Shown here in pieces: positions 37,312-51,510 of a DNA stretch of 64,000 bases; within the stretch, counting starts at the first letter, position 1; each line of letters starts with the position of its first letter. Under the pieces are notes generated by a model. The model was not told the DNA's origin. It did not search any database and saw nothing but the letters and a program-made list of their open reading frames with translations. The translations under genes were made by a program, and so were the position numbers. Source of the DNA: Epiperipatus broadwayi (taxonomy: Eukaryota; Onychophora; Udeonychophora; Euonychophora; Peripatidae); NCBI GenBank assembly GCA_028023455.1, contig JAQFVV010000013.1, forward strand, positions 10,394,579 through 10,458,578. Direction: 5' to 3'.

Positions 37312-39778
37312 GTTTTTAATTAATGGACATTTTATTTGTATTATATATATATAATAAATAATGATCACATTAGTTCTAATGAAGAAGAATATACTAAAGC
37401 AATAAAACATCACTCATCATCTTCAGCACTTGCTCTCCATATCTCAAACACTAGTCATGGTGTAGATTCTTCAAACCCAAAGACTATCCAAATGTAACAA
37501 TCATCATCAATGAATATTTATAAAAGCCATATATTTTTAAAAAATCAAATTGTATTAGTAAATTTTTTATATGGAAAATTTTCTTTATATAAGTTAATAA
37601 AAATCCTCAACTAAATTTAAATCTCTTAACATTTTCTCAAATTTGATATTTATTGTATTTAATTTTATTGGTTTTTATATTTATTTTGACTAGATAAAAA
37701 ATGCAATATTTTTTACTTGTTTTGATCTGTCATTTCATGTGTTCTACTTTTTCTGTTTGAAGTGATCACATAATAATATTTTATGGAGTGAAAGGCAAAT
37801 GTTATTTTGATAAAATATCAGTATTGTTATATATTTGCTTATTTTACATTGTTAATTTGAAAATAACCCACAAAATCCTTCCCTTCAATATATATATATA
37901 TATATATATGCATGTGTATATAGCCATTCCCTTTTACATGTGTATATAATCTATTACTATTAATAAACAATGAAAACTCCATTCTGAAATAAAATAAACT
38001 TTATGCATTTATAAAAATCCTTCTTAGATGAATAAATCTTAAGGCATACGCATAACATTTGCCTTTGATAAGCCTTTTTAACCTTAAAAATGCATTGCGA
38101 TTATATTTAATGTTCTTAATATTTACTTTATATAAAAAAAAATTTATTATAATTTTATGTAGTTTATTAAAATAGAAAATTGCGCTATATACTTCAAATT
38201 TCAGTGAACTAGCATTATCAGGGCACACACTTTCATCGCTAATCATAAAAGCTTAGTAGACCATCTGAAAATTATAATAATACTATATTATAACTGATGT
38301 TTTGGTAACAATTACGCACGTATAAGTTTTTAGATTATATTTAATAAAACAATTTATTATATATAAATGCATCAGTATCAATACACATTTTATATCAACA
38401 TTGGTTTTCCATTTCTTATCTTTCTTTTAACATAAAATATTTTATCATTCCATGTTTATAGAACATCATATGTGAATATATATAAATTAGAACATTTTTT
38501 AAAAACAGATTTAACAACCACAAGCAAATCTTTTAGTACTGGTACTATGATGATGTATTATAATAATGATAAATAATAGACTATAATTAAAGTTAAACAT
38601 AGCTTTTCAACGATTTTTTAAAAAAAAACAACAAAAATATATATATAGATCCACATATACTAAAACAGACTTCACGGTAGCAAATTTTACGTATTATAAA
38701 ATAATAAACCATTTATATTAAAAATATTTACTCGCACATAAGGGAGAGTGATGACACTAATATATCAAAAAATGAAATGCTTAGATTGCTTTAATGCTTT
38801 AATGCTTACCTAGTAATTCTTCATGAATTATAAATCAATCAATAAATTATTAATTTTAAGACTCTTTCACAATGATTAAGTGGCACTCATATGATTACAA
38901 TATCATAAGAAACATTAAATAACAAATTTTTCTTTAGGGAAATTAATCTCAGTCTATTAAATGAGAATCAGTTAACTACAATAATAAAAAAATGAATTGA
39001 TTTAATTTAAATACATTGAGGAATAAAAAAAATGTCTAATTTATTTTGTTTTAATTAAAAAGGGTTTTTTTTTTTTTAGTAATATTTACGGTATAAAAAA
39101 AATTGTAATGACTCTAACATCATTTTATTATTAAAGATTTAACTATCATTAATTTACAAACTAATATTTAATTCTTAGCTCAAATCATGAAAATACTTTA
39201 CCATTTGAATCTCTAAATTCTGGTGCATTTCTAGGAGTGCACAAGAATAATTTGTTGCCTGTCAGTGACCTTTTTAAAAATAATTATAATTTGTTTTAAT
39301 GTTCTTTTTCTTTTTTTTTTTTTCAGCTTTGCTTTCAATCATAAAAAAAAGCTTTTTATAAAATAATATAGACCAATCTACCTTTCAAAAACCATTTTCT
39401 TTTCAAAAAATTATGTCTTCCAGACATATCAAAAGTTTTTTTGAAACACTTTTAATGAGACTATCTTAATCCATTAAAACATTCTAATTTAACAATTAAC
39501 AGCAAGCTGTACTTCCTAATGAAAGGAAATATAGATCACCTACTTAAAAAATTTATTTTATTTTACAAAGAAGTTATAAAGACATATAACCTTATATAGC
39601 AAAAGAGTGAAATTCTCATAATTTTCTTGCTCTAATTGATACACTAAAAATATTTGTTTATTAAATATTTTATATTCACAGCAGTAAATATAACTTTCTT
39701 AAAATATTTAATGAGCACTCTTAAAATTATTTCTAAATTTATCAAAAGAAAATCATCAATAAATTCAGCTTTAAATAC
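37312..39778. other. AT-rich stretch without a recognisable gene
   Basis: A TA run lies near 37890-37909. Short frames here are random-looking. Confidence 0.45.
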
Positions 39779-39893
<115 letters not shown>

Positions 39894-42800
39894 TAATTTA
39901 GGTCAATGTTTGTTTGTCAGTAATGCTATCACCTGACATTCAAGTTAAACATTTTTTATTAGAGGGTGTATTTTTCAAAGAAAATAATTATTTATTCTGC
40001 CATTAATAAACCATACTTTTTTATGAGGCATTTTATGTAAAGGAAATAATTTATTAATGCAGCTAATTAAAATAAACTATTACAAAAACAATGGCCTTCC
40101 CATAGGCTGGATACATTTCTGGATTCTAAAAAAATATTGCAATGGAATAAAACCTTTTAAAGAAAAAAATGCTCAGAAAAAAATCAGTACATGTACTTTC
40201 AACTACAATACAGAACTAAATAGATATAGCATTTAAATCATGAAGAAAATGTGATTATAGTACATAAATTCATATTTGAAGTATGATACTTAGTGAGGGC
40301 AAAATAGATGATATAGTATAGTATTTACATTTAGTTTTGGTTAGCATATCATTGAAGTCATGTATTTTGATATCACATAGTTTATGGCTCCACAGTAATA
40401 GCATGCATAATTGAAATTTGTTAAAGCAACCAATTAAAAAAAAACTATTACAAAAATGTCACCTTTCCTTAGATCAGATACAGTCATGGGGTAAAATAAA
40501 ATTAATATAGAACTGAGTATAAAAATTCACCAAATTACGAAAAATTCAACTATTTTTTTAGGAATGGCATCAATAATATTAATAATAATAAAAACTGAGC
40601 ATAATAACAAAATTATTTATAATAAAAATTTTAATTAAACATCAAAATACTAATAACATAATCAGAATTGACTTTAAGCTAATTAGGCTACTGCTCTTAG
40701 TTAGACTTTATGCCTAAGAGAATTTCATACAGCTTGGAGAAAAAATACTCAGGCACTGCATGTTTTTCTCTAATTAATGAAGAATAATCAGTCAACTTTA
40801 TAAGAATAATCCCAAAAAAAAAAAACAACAGTAATGTTATCTACCAAATTATTTTATTTAGAAATAATAAATTGAGAATGAAAATAACATTATTAAATTT
40901 TGTTTAAGTCTTCAAAAGAATAAAATAAAACTTATTATTCTAATTTTTTTATTTGCCAAATTAAATATGATGTAATTACTTCTTATATTTGATAATGTAA
41001 TCAAACACATAAAAAATATGTTCATTTGCCTGAGGTTTTTTAATCACTTTTATTTTGTGCTTGAAAAAATTAAAATTCATGTTTCTATTTCATAATTGTT
41101 TTTTTTAATTGATAAGTATATAAATTTATAATAATACGGCATTTAAATATTTGGAAATGTGATAAAATTTTAATTTAATTTCACTTTACAAAAATTATCA
41201 AATATTTTTTGTTGTAAAATAATTTCTTTTATATTTGAAAGTTTTCTGCAATTTAATTTATTTGTATTTGTAGATGGATAAAAAATCGTTATTGATTTTA
41301 TAAATAGTTATTAAAAAATTAAACAAAACAAATTCATAAAAAGTTCATAATCAGCCAATATTATTTTTTAAATAACTAGTTATAAAAATAATTTGAAAAT
41401 AAAATTTTACAAAATCACTGATGTAGACCTAGGAAATAAATGATGGCAATAGCAATGACTCTCTAAGGTATGAACTCCTCAGAAAGTCTTCACTTTTATT
41501 TAGATAGAACTATTGGTAAAAGAGCCTTATGAAGCAGTCAATCTTAGCTTAAGATTATGATTCATGTTTCTACCTGCTAACCTGTGTTTAAATCCCTATT
41601 TCCCATCCCGCTCCTTTTGTCGTGTATATATATTTCATGTATATATTTGAGATGCGCGCCTAAATTATAAAATTTAATGTTTCAATAACATGTTTTAAAA
41701 TTATTATTAATTATTTTTATTAATTATTAGTTCCTTTTTATTAAAGTATTATAGATGCGGCTCAAATATATACATAGGAGCAAAACTTACTAACAAAATA
41801 TTGATGTTTTAAATATTTATTATATGTCATTTTTAGCTTTTTCTTTTTAAATTGCTTGTTTTTTTATTAAACTGTATATTTTTTATAAAATCCAATATGG
41901 AAGATGTGACTGTTGTTAATTGTCCAAAAATAATTAAGGGTTGGAAGCACTATTGTTTTAATCTGGGGTAGGTATTTTTAATTAAAGTTTTACTTAAAAG
42001 GGGATACTTTTGTTGAAAAACATGTTGTCAAATCTATTTCTAATCTGGAAATAGATTTGAATTTATTTTTGGATGTTATCTTACAATTGCATCTTCAAAA
42101 ACAACTGATAAAAGAAAAAATATAAAATGTCTGAATTTTGAATCACAGGAGAGTTTAGCTACTATTGAGAGAAGTGATTGCTACTAGACTATGCCATTTT
42201 GAAATCCCAAGATCATCTAGTAAAAGCTTTTCCTAACCCTTGTGGGTCGTCTTCCATGGCCATAATATTCTGCTACCCTAAAGTGAAGGAAAGGCCCAAT
42301 GGAGAACTTTAAAAATGCTAATAGAGAAGCTTGCTGTCACCAAGAAGAATTCATTTTGGATCATTAATTTGCCATGCATGAAAATAGACTTATTAAATTT
42401 GTGCAAGGTAACTTTTATGAATCTAGCCTCACTAATCTCAAATCCTGCTATCAAGATTTCTAATGTATTGTTCAATTTTCTATCTTTTAAATTAATATAT
42501 AATATGTAAATTTGCTCTCAAATGATTTCGTTATATCTAATCTATCTCATATTCTCTTACTTTCTTTAATTTTGGTGCAGTTAGTTATTTATTACTTGAT
42601 TTTATATATATATATATGCTTTTTTTTATTAATTAGCTAATCTCAAACAAACTGGCAAGCTTAATTTATAAAAATCTTTTCTGTCATTTTTTTAAGTAAA
42701 CCTTCATGAAGCAAGTTATTAACATCCATTTAAAATAATGCATTATTAATTAATATACTCGCCAGATTGTTTTCGAGTCAACATTTTATTTATGTTTTAA

Positions 42801-43397
42801 TATATATATATATATATATATGTTTAACTCTGGATTTTCTACCGGTGTAAATCTAGAACTTAAGCTAATTAACACTTTGAAATCTTATAAAATGTTTTGT
42901 TTTTATTCAATTCTGAAAGAGTGACCATTAATTATTTTCTATAACTGCCAGTCTTATATTTTCCATACTCTTAAAATTTCAAATCTTGTATTTAAATATT
43001 TCAGTTATTGTAAAATCAACGAAGGTGAGATTGATTTATTTTAGCTAGCAGAAAAAGGGATGGGGGAAAATCTTAGTTTCTTTTACTAAATCAAATCTTA
43101 ATATATTTTATTAATTTGAAATCTAAATCTTAATGTTTCTTTTGCTAAATAAAATCTTCAAGTATATTTTATTAAATGAAATATTCTCTCTCTCTCTATA
43201 TATATATTATAATTGTATGGTGTATTATAGTATTCAAACAAGGGTCATTTTTTAAAGCAGTAAAATTTATTCAATGTTGTTAGAGACATGTATCATTACT
43301 GTGTTTCTGACATTTGGCCGATCTTCGTGTTCTATATATATCGGCTTCTTAATCTGGGGGTTATGACAGGTTCGAACCCATAGATTTCTTCTCAAGT
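39894..43397. other. AT-rich stretch without a recognisable gene
   Basis: TA runs at about 42602-42617 and 42800-42821, and CTCTCTCTCTCTATATATAT near 43185-43207. A GGTTCGAACCC at 43369-43379 resembles a Pol III B box but lacks a matching A box or tRNA fold. Confidence 0.45.
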
Positions 43398-43585
43398 CTT
43401 CATATAAAAATGCCTCTGGCAGTGATCCCTAAGTCTGGCATGCGCTATGCATATTCTTTCTTCGTATAAAAAGGCCACTGGTGGTAACCCATAAGTCTGG
43501 CACATGCTATGCCCATCCATTTCTTCATATAAAAAGGCCTCTGGTGGTGACCTCTAAATTTGGCACATGCTATGCCCATCCATTT
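43398..43585. repeat. Minisatellite, 62-63 bp unit, 3 copies
   Basis: Each unit starts CTTCATATAAAAA (CTTCGTATAAAAA in the second), then GCCTCTGG/GCCACTGG, then AAGTCTGGCA or AAATTTGGCA and GCTATGC. Units start at 43398, 43460 and 43523. The second and third are more alike than either is to the first. It is GC-richer than its surroundings; function unknown. Confidence 0.85.
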
Positions 43586-45051
43586 TATTTTTCATCCAGA
43601 AGCACGACCTTTTCCTCTTAATTATTTTAGACTATTATGTCAGCACTGCAAACTTCTTCGTATTATTATTATTTCTTTTGCTTCATGGCCCAGTTTTAAT
43701 GCTCTAATATTAAAATTAAGCTTTGCTTAAAAAATATATATGTGCCAACTACTTCTATTTTAGTAATTAAATTTATTTCAGTCTTATACAGTCTCACCGT
43801 CATAATTTATATATCTATTTAAGAGTATCTATGTGCCTTGGGAAAAATAAAGCATTCGTCTTATTATCATTAAAATAATTTTTCATTAAATATTTTGTCA
43901 TCTAATCAAATGTCATTTCAAATATGTTTTTCAAATGTATCTTATTTATTTTCACAACCTCAGTGGCATGAAAACAGTTTATATCATATGTATAATGAAT
44001 TTTGGAACGCTCCTAGAAAAATATATGTTAGTCACCATGTTTCAGAACTGTAAATCAAAGCGTTAATTGCAGTATTATGTAATTCTTTCTAATATTTGAT
44101 TGGCATTTTAATATTGGACCCACCAAAGATGTGTGTTTATTTATAATATATCATTTAGCTAATAAAGAGCATATGAGAAATAATAGCATGAATGACACTA
44201 TGTAATTATCTACCGCTTGCTCATTCACGCACTTACTAATGTATTTAATTTATAAATGTATATAAATAATTTTTCATTATATTAAACTATATTTTATTTT
44301 ATAACTTATTTGAGTAGTTCGAATTCCTTTTCCTACACTTCCACATATTACAGCAATGCTCATGTATATTTTAATATAGTCATAGTTAATAGATGTCTCA
44401 TTGTTTTGCTCAGCTTTGCTAGTCGGCCAGATTAAGATTAATTCTCATGTGCCATCACTATTATGTTATTTATTAGGTGTTAGATCTGGGTCTTAGAGAG
44501 TGGGTATGAATCCAGGCTGGTCCCTGACCTAAATCTTGGGCTTGACTGGGTTTGAAGTACATTTTGTGAGTTCCATCTCATGTTAGATGGATAAACATAT
44601 TTTGACCAGCACACTTAGTGTGACAAAATTCTAGGATATTGAGTCCCATTGTTAATAATTACTTTCACTTTTAACCAATAAGGGACAACTTTTCCAAATG
44701 GAAAAATTATTATTACTACTATTTCACTTTTCTTGTTTCCAATTCATTAGAAGAATGATTTTTCTTTGTCATAAGTAAATCAAAAATAAAAATTATCTAA
44801 GAAACTTAATGTCAAACGAACAAGAACAGCACTATTATATATGGAATAAAAATATTAAACAACATCAATACTTTGAAAAGAATTGTTAAATTTTGCCAAT
44901 AAAAATGGAGGCAAAAATTTATTTAACTTTTTATTAAACTTAAATATATTTATTATTAAAATTTTTACTAATTTTAATTTTATGCTTGATTTTATAAAGA
45001 ATAAAATTTTGCAATAGTTTAAAATAAAAACATATATATGTTAAATAAAGA
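43586..45051. other. AT-rich spacer with a moderately GC-rich patch
   Basis: Positions 44470-44640 are less AT-rich than average (GGTGTTAGATCTGGGTC and TTGACTGGGTTTGAAG phrases) and may be a degraded element, but I cannot name it. No other feature was seen. Confidence 0.4.
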
Positions 45052-45282
45052 GCTCACAAATAAGTTCTTAACAAGCTTTTCAGAATATCCACAACCCCAG
45101 ACTGGTTTCTGCTATTGGCTTCCTCAGTGGGGTGCTAGGATATTCAAGCATGAGATGCTAGGATATTCAAGCATTACCTAATGCTGCTTGAATATCCTCA
45201 CATCTCAATGAGAAAGCCAGTAGCAGAAACTGGTCTGGGATGGGGATATTCTGCAAAGTTTGTTAAGAGCTTATTTGCAAGC
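45052..45282. mobile_element. Foldback element, about 231 bp
   Basis: The outer arms pair AAATAAGTTCTTAACAA with TTGTTAAGAGCTTATTT. Inner arms pair CCCAGACTGGTTTCTGCTA with the complementary TAGCAGAAACTGGTCTGGG. The interior has two tandem copies of GCTAGGATATTCAAGCAT (about 45135-45174) followed by the inverse. It is non-coding, with a design similar to the other foldbacks but a distinct sequence. Confidence 0.8.
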
Positions 45283-47958
45283 TTTTTATATAACATTTGT
45301 AATACAAGCTTATTACATTAGGTCATTGACATGTGACTTTATTTCTTTGTAACATATTATATAATAATGTGCTTAATTTTTTTAATGAAGTCTAATTTCT
45401 TTTTGCATGCAGTAAATATTTATTAAATCACATGACATTCAGTACCTTAGTAGCATATTAAGTATTTAACAGTTCCATTGAATTAGTTTTAAACTGAAGG
45501 TTTTTTTTTTTTAAATTTAAACTAATCAGTTCAGAATTGACCATGGAATCTTTAATTCTGAGTCAGTCATCATATCACTGCATGAAAACATGCAAGACAA
45601 AAAAAATCAAATGATTTTTGCTCAGGAATTCATAAGTATGAGCATGAGAAATGATCTCTGAAATCTGCTATTCTATCAACAAACTAAATTGTGCAAGTTA
45701 AAAAAAACTTTTTAGGGGTATCATAAATTTTATTAAAAGGAGTCACAATTGCTTAATCCATTCCTAGTACAGTGTATCACAATGTTTTAAAAATCATTAA
45801 TCAAAAACATGTAATTTGTATGCAAATATTTTTCTCCTTCCTTTTACAGTTTAATAATGATTGTAGTAAACATTTAAAATATCATGAATAAAAATAATAG
45901 TACTCATATAATTTAAACTTACTTGCGTTGATTTATAACAAATTAACTTAATATGTTTAGGAAAGATAATGTAGACAACAGTTCTCTAGAACAACTAATT
46001 TTATTTTTCTAAGAATAATATTTAAAATACTTATATTTTTAGCAATATCAACTGAATAATCATTTAATCTCTGACTAGACAGTATTGTTGCAAGTAAAAT
46101 GTATAATTTACAATAACATTTTACAAAAAAATGAATCATACTAAATGCTAAATAACAAATATCCAATATATATTGTAATGGTCATATTTGTACATTCACA
46201 CAACAAAATCCAGAGTTCAGACAAATTATACAAAAGCTAATCCAGATGAGGGGTTGAGACATTGAATCTGACCATACTTCATCTCATTTGTCAGCACTTT
46301 ATGATATAATAAACTATGGATGACATTTATAAGGTTACACTCAGTCTCAATTTAATTTGCAGGCCAATTGAGAAAAGAATGGTTCATGAGACTCAGTGGA
46401 ATTTTGATAATTTAATAATAATAAATAGTAAAGAGACATTTCAACACTTATGGCTTACTAAGATAATGCATGTATATATTAATAAGATTATATTTAATTT
46501 AGATTTGAGTTGGATTTGATTTGGAGCAGATTGCAATTGACCCATTAAACAATATTAAATTTAACTATATTTAATAAACAAATTTAAACTAACTGATTAA
46601 ACATAAGATATAGAAAAACATGCATTGGTTGTGAAGCTTTATGCACACAGGCATTACAATAATGATGAGATAATTATAGTACAGAGGTTTCATTTTAATA
46701 ATAATGCACTTTATACATTTTACTATCTGCTATCAAAGATCCATGCCTATAAGTTATGTCAGATATTCTTGAGGTTTGCAAGCAATAAGCTAAACATTAC
46801 CAGGATGATATAATATATAGCATTAAGTTGCTAATTCTAAATTATTATCAGTGAACAATTAATATGCTCAAATGCAGATTCCCTCACCAAACCAGATTTC
46901 AGGTTCAGATCAATGCCAAAGTTAACTAATAGGACAGAATGAACTGGTTACCATAGCTGGTGCTAATTACTAAATTAAAGTACCTGGTACTTAGTTCTCT
47001 TTGACCATATGACTTGTTAACACAATAAAGAACACTTAGTTCAATGTCTCTGAGCAGCTGTAAATATGGTTCTGGACCCTCATGTTCCAGTTCTAGAAGT
47101 CTAGCTGCTCAAACCAAAGAATGGGGTGGCCTGTAACCATGAGCTCATTTTAAAGAAATCATAGCAAGGTATAATACACAATAGTGCATAGTAAAAACAC
47201 ATTCAGAATGCTTATACATAATACTAATATATTTAATACAGTTTAAAATGCACTTAAATCTATAACTTCATTGAGCAAAAACTACATTGACCCAGTTCTC
47301 TAATTAGCTTATCTTAATCATGCTAAGAGGAATTCATTAATATCAATCTAGTTTTAATAACTATAATCCGTATATATTCCTTTATAATTAACTAAAAAGG
47401 GAAAAGCATATTTCAGGCTTTATAATAATTACAAATATGCTTGAGATATCATCTCTGGCCACTATTTAATCAAGACATAATAATAATTGCAAACCCTTTT
47501 AACAAGCTTATATGAGTCAGGTTAAGTAAAACACAAATGTATATAACAATGAACATGTAGCGGTCTGTTGTAATATGTGAGAATAGATTTCAAAGCAACA
47601 ATTTATGTTAGCTAAAAAGCAATGACACTTTACTAGAGAGCTTCTAATCATCTCTTCCCAAGGATTTATATTAATTCTATATGCTTTGAAATGATGGCAT
47701 AGCATATCACATAAATTTAAAATAAAATAAAATAATTAATAAAAATTAGACATGATCACAGATTACAGAAAATATTAAATTATTAAATGATTTAGTTATT
47801 ACTCTTTAGAAACTTGTTTTAAAGTTACATTAATAGGCAAGATTTTACAGTTACAATTATAGGTTTAATTTTAAAAAAGATTTAATTAATTAAGAATTAT
47901 GACTTTATGAACATTCACAGTTACATTACATGATTAAATTATTATGAATTTAATAGAT
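45283..47958. other. AT-rich stretch without a recognisable gene
   Basis: No structure supported beyond simple sequence. Confidence 0.45.
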
Positions 47959-48240
47959 TTATAAAATATTGAAATGAAGAATATTACCAATTTCTTCTAG
48001 AGACTGAGTTGTCTGACATTTGTAGTGGGCACTGTCACATGTCTTAATAGGATGCTCTCCCTCAATGTCTTCTCTTGTCAACTGGTGGTATTGAACTCCT
48101 CTATCCTGGCCTCGATGATGATCACTGTGCAGTCTGTAGGATGGGCTAAAGGTCATTGATCTCCCATAGGAAGATGACAAAGTTGGGGCCCCCCTAGCCA
48201 CTCATGTCAACTTTGCAATGGGCATAGCTCCTAGTGGCAA
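47959..48240 (-). other. GC-richer patch with an 80-codon minus-strand frame, unrecognised
   Basis: The frame has hydrophilic, non-repetitive content (RLHSDHHRGQDRGVQYHQ, REDIEGEHP) and is clearly less AT-rich than its surroundings, which could reflect a decayed coding or transposon fragment. I recognise no domain. It ends in AT-rich sequence without a poly(A) signal of note. Confidence 0.25.
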
Positions 48241-48880
48241 CTGCTTAGATTATATTATAAGAGAGATCTTGAGTGCTGAAAAATGGGGGATTACATACTA
48301 GATTTCTGATTTCCCTGTTGTATTTGCCTATAAGCCAGGTTTTACAGCATAAAACCCATTAGCTTGTTTACAATCTTTAATTTTAATCTTCATATTTAAC
48401 TATTTTTTGTTAATTTTTTTAAATCTAACATTTACATCCCAATAAAAACAAAAGTGATTCCCTAGTGAATAGAAAATAGTCCTGTATGATCATGTTTGTT
48501 TTGACCAAGTCGTACTTTAAAATTTATTATTTTAAAATTTTATATTTGACCTTCATGAAATTCTAAAACAGTTACATGTAGTGTGATCTTTTTACTAGGA
48601 ACTATTTAATATTTTTAGAAACTAAATAATTTCTGCATAAACATTTTGTTATATATGTATGTTGGTCACCCATGGAATTGAGTATATATAGATGATGTTT
48701 GAACAAATGATGAATAAATTTATATACCTTATATTAAAGATTTATAATTATAATCATGCTATAATGCTATTGAATCAATTCTACACCACAGTTCCTCACA
48801 TATACATAAGTATGTCCATACATAAATAACAATGTTTACACAGACATGCATTTAATTTAACATATACATATACGTAGATA

Positions 48881-48940
48881 TATGCAGGTATACATAAATA
48901 TATGCAGGTATACATAAATATATGCAGATATACATAAATA
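48881..48940. repeat. 20-bp tandem repeat, 3 exact or near-exact copies
   Basis: TATGCAGGTATACATAAATA at 48881 and 48901, and TATGCAGATATACATAAATA at 48921. Degenerate copies continue on both sides (about 48860-48990). Two minus-strand frames through it (reading YICVYLHI) are repeat-encoded. Confidence 0.9.
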
Positions 48941-49069
48941 TACACAACAATACATAGATATATGTGGATATACATGTATATGCATGCATTTGGTGGTGTT
49001 TAAACCTAGAATAATTACTACTATGAAATATAGTAGGTGAAACAGGATGTGTGACAAAATATACTGTTT

Positions 49070-49237
49070 CAATAAATATATCAAAATTTCCCAAACTGAT
49101 GACTCAACCAGACTATACAAAAAAAAACAACTCTAAAACATAATGAATGGTTTGCCATTGGTTGTGTTTTAGAGTTTATGTTCTTTAGCTAGTCTAGTTG
49201 AGTGTGAATTTGGGATAATTTTGATTATGTTTATTGA
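49070..49237. repeat. Foldback, about 168 bp
   Basis: CAATAAATATATCAAAATTTC at the left pairs imperfectly with the right end. The inner arms ACTCAACCAGACTA/TAGTCTAGTTGAGT and ACTCTAAAACATA/TGTGTTTTAGAGT are clear. The centre is near 49150. Confidence 0.7.
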
Positions 49238-50639
49238 CTAGTTTAGCTTTAGGTTTTTAATGTATATATATATTTGTGTAAAATTAAAAATAATCAATTT
49301 AAAAGAAAATTGAAATAGACAATTCACTATAAATAAAAATATTATTTAATATATCAATCTAGCTTTCATTCCATTTTCAAGATGTTTCTTTTTACACAAT
49401 GACATGACCAATTACCCTACACCAACTCTCCCTAATGGACATTATATACATTATATTACAATAAATATAATTATTAAAATATATAGATTAAATATAATTA
49501 GTAAATACATATATGTAGATAAAAATGATGAAACTTATTATAGTCCTCCACCCCCACCCCCCATAATATATATATAATCTAAATAAAAAAAAACAAAGCA
49601 GGAGAAAGCAATGAATTGTATCCATGAAAATTGCAATGTGTTATCCACAAAAATCCTAGGTAAATACATTCTTTATTATCCCAATCTAAAGATTTGAATC
49701 TTTATTTGAATGAAAAATTCTAATGAACTTTGATAATACAACCATAGTAGTCTTTAATGTCACTTACCTCCAAATTTTGCCATGTTATTAGTAACTCATT
49801 ATGATTTGTTTTAATTACAAGTGTATATAAAATTTTAATATTGCTTCCATAAGTTAGTATGCTGAATTTTAAAAGTGTGTGTGCTTATATTTAAATCTTG
49901 TTGTAATATGTTTAACTATGAATATGTGTGAATAAATTATTTGTTTGTTTAATTATTGCCTCATTGGTTCTTTCTCTTATAACTGCTTGTGACTAAGACC
50001 TGTAGAGGTCCCTACCTTCGAATTTTTAAGACACTTATTCCTAAAGGTTACTGCCTTAGTAAATATTACTTAATATAATTATGTGCGTTTAATAAAATTT
50101 ATAATTTCCCACAATTGAGAAAATGCACTCTCTTGGGATATATCAAGTTCTAGATTGTATACCTGTCATCTGGGCATGCTGATTATATAGCTTATGATTA
50201 GGTGGTGTCTGAGGTCTTACCTCAAAACAAATAAAAATGCTTTGAATAGCAGGGGTTTGAATTTAGCAGATGGGGAGTTCTGTAACCTGGAAATGTGGCC
50301 ACAGGTTATACTTTGTATAGCCTCAGTCTGGTTATAGGTACTTTAGGGGTTTCATGTGCTTGTGGTATTATTCTCCTCTGCATGAAGGACTAGTCTGCTG
50401 CAATAGTGAAAGTGCAGCCAGAGTTAAGATCAATATTTTAAAAAAGTGAATCACAGTGATTTTCTCCTACCTGGTTCAATTGGCTTTCCAATGTGGGTGA
50501 TGCAAATTACCAGTAATTATAAACATAAGTAAAGTTAAAATTAAAAAAGTCCAAAACTAAAGTTTTAAATAAACACTAAATTGCATTGTTATAAATGTGA
50601 AATCAGTGAGCACTACAAGAAGAGAATAGACCAAAGCAA
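49238..50639. other. AT-rich spacer
   Basis: A CCACCCCCACCCCCC run lies at about 49549-49562. A GC-richer patch at 50150-50420 is unidentified. No gene recognised. Confidence 0.4.
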
Positions 50640-51510
50640 CAAATTATAATGTTAAATAGTAAATAAAAAGGAGAGAGTCTAGAATGATAAATATTTTATG
50701 CAGATTAGGGGTATTGGTGATAAGGTGGAGATCAGAAAGGACTAAGGAATTGGAGGTGGTAGTACACTTTATTCAAGCAAAATAGCATAAGAAAAGATAT
50801 GGATAAGATATTAAAAAGAGTAGATAGGGTGGAAAACAAGAAAGTTTAAATAAAAATACATAGTTATATAGTATAAATATTGTAAATAAAAAGGAATTAG
50901 AAAATAAATATAACCATGAACAAAAAATCTGACTCAGAAATTAAGCCAGAAACAGAAATCATTTTTGATTTAAGTGATACACTGTGTTAGAAATAAAACA
51001 TAGCGAAAAGAGAATAGAAAGAATAGAAATAGTAGAATGAAAAGATGAGAAAGAGAAGGGTAAATAAGAAAGTAAAAATATAAATAGTCATGGTAGGAAA
51101 GAGAAAAGCATAAAAATGTATGCATATTTAAATAGTAACCCTGCTAATGTATATACAAATAAAGATATGTGCTGAAAGGAAGGCAGTCAAGAGAATGGCA
51201 GAATTTATTAAAGCATTTGAAAGCACAAAGGCTTGATTACAGAGCTAAAGAGAAGAAATTTGACTTCTGTGAAGGAGGGGAAAATATAGATATTATAGAT
51301 TACAGTGGGAATCAAAAGTATTGGAGTAAAAATAAGAGATGGAGATCATCACAGGGTTTTTAAAAAAGGTGGCATTCTAAATGGAATATTCATAAACTGG
51401 AAACCAACCACCTGGAGCACCAAGCCAGGCATGGAAGTGAGTTCAGATTGACTGGTCTGAGCAAGGATATTAGAAATAAAAAAGAAACTGCCTGACAAAG
51501 ATTAAGCTAG
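50640..51510 (+). pseudogene. Possible decayed retroelement interior (gag-like), low confidence
   Basis: Purine-rich plus-strand sequence gives short coiled-coil-like pieces in changing frames (about 50790-50850, MDKILKRVDRVENKK-like). There is a 64-codon frame at 51169-51363, then GGAAACCAACCACCTGGAGC. A KKKLPDKD-like phrase before a stop near 51505 recalls the KEPPDKS ending in the 30-36 kb LTR element. The resemblance is weak and may be chance. Confidence 0.25.

Noticed and set aside
43369-43379. GGTTCGAACCC, possible tRNA T-arm
   Set aside because: Flanking bases do not form a T stem and no other tRNA arms are present.
48852-49120. Two overlapping Cys/Tyr/Ile-rich minus-strand frames
   Set aside because: Encoded by the 20-bp TATGCAGGTATACATAAATA repeats.
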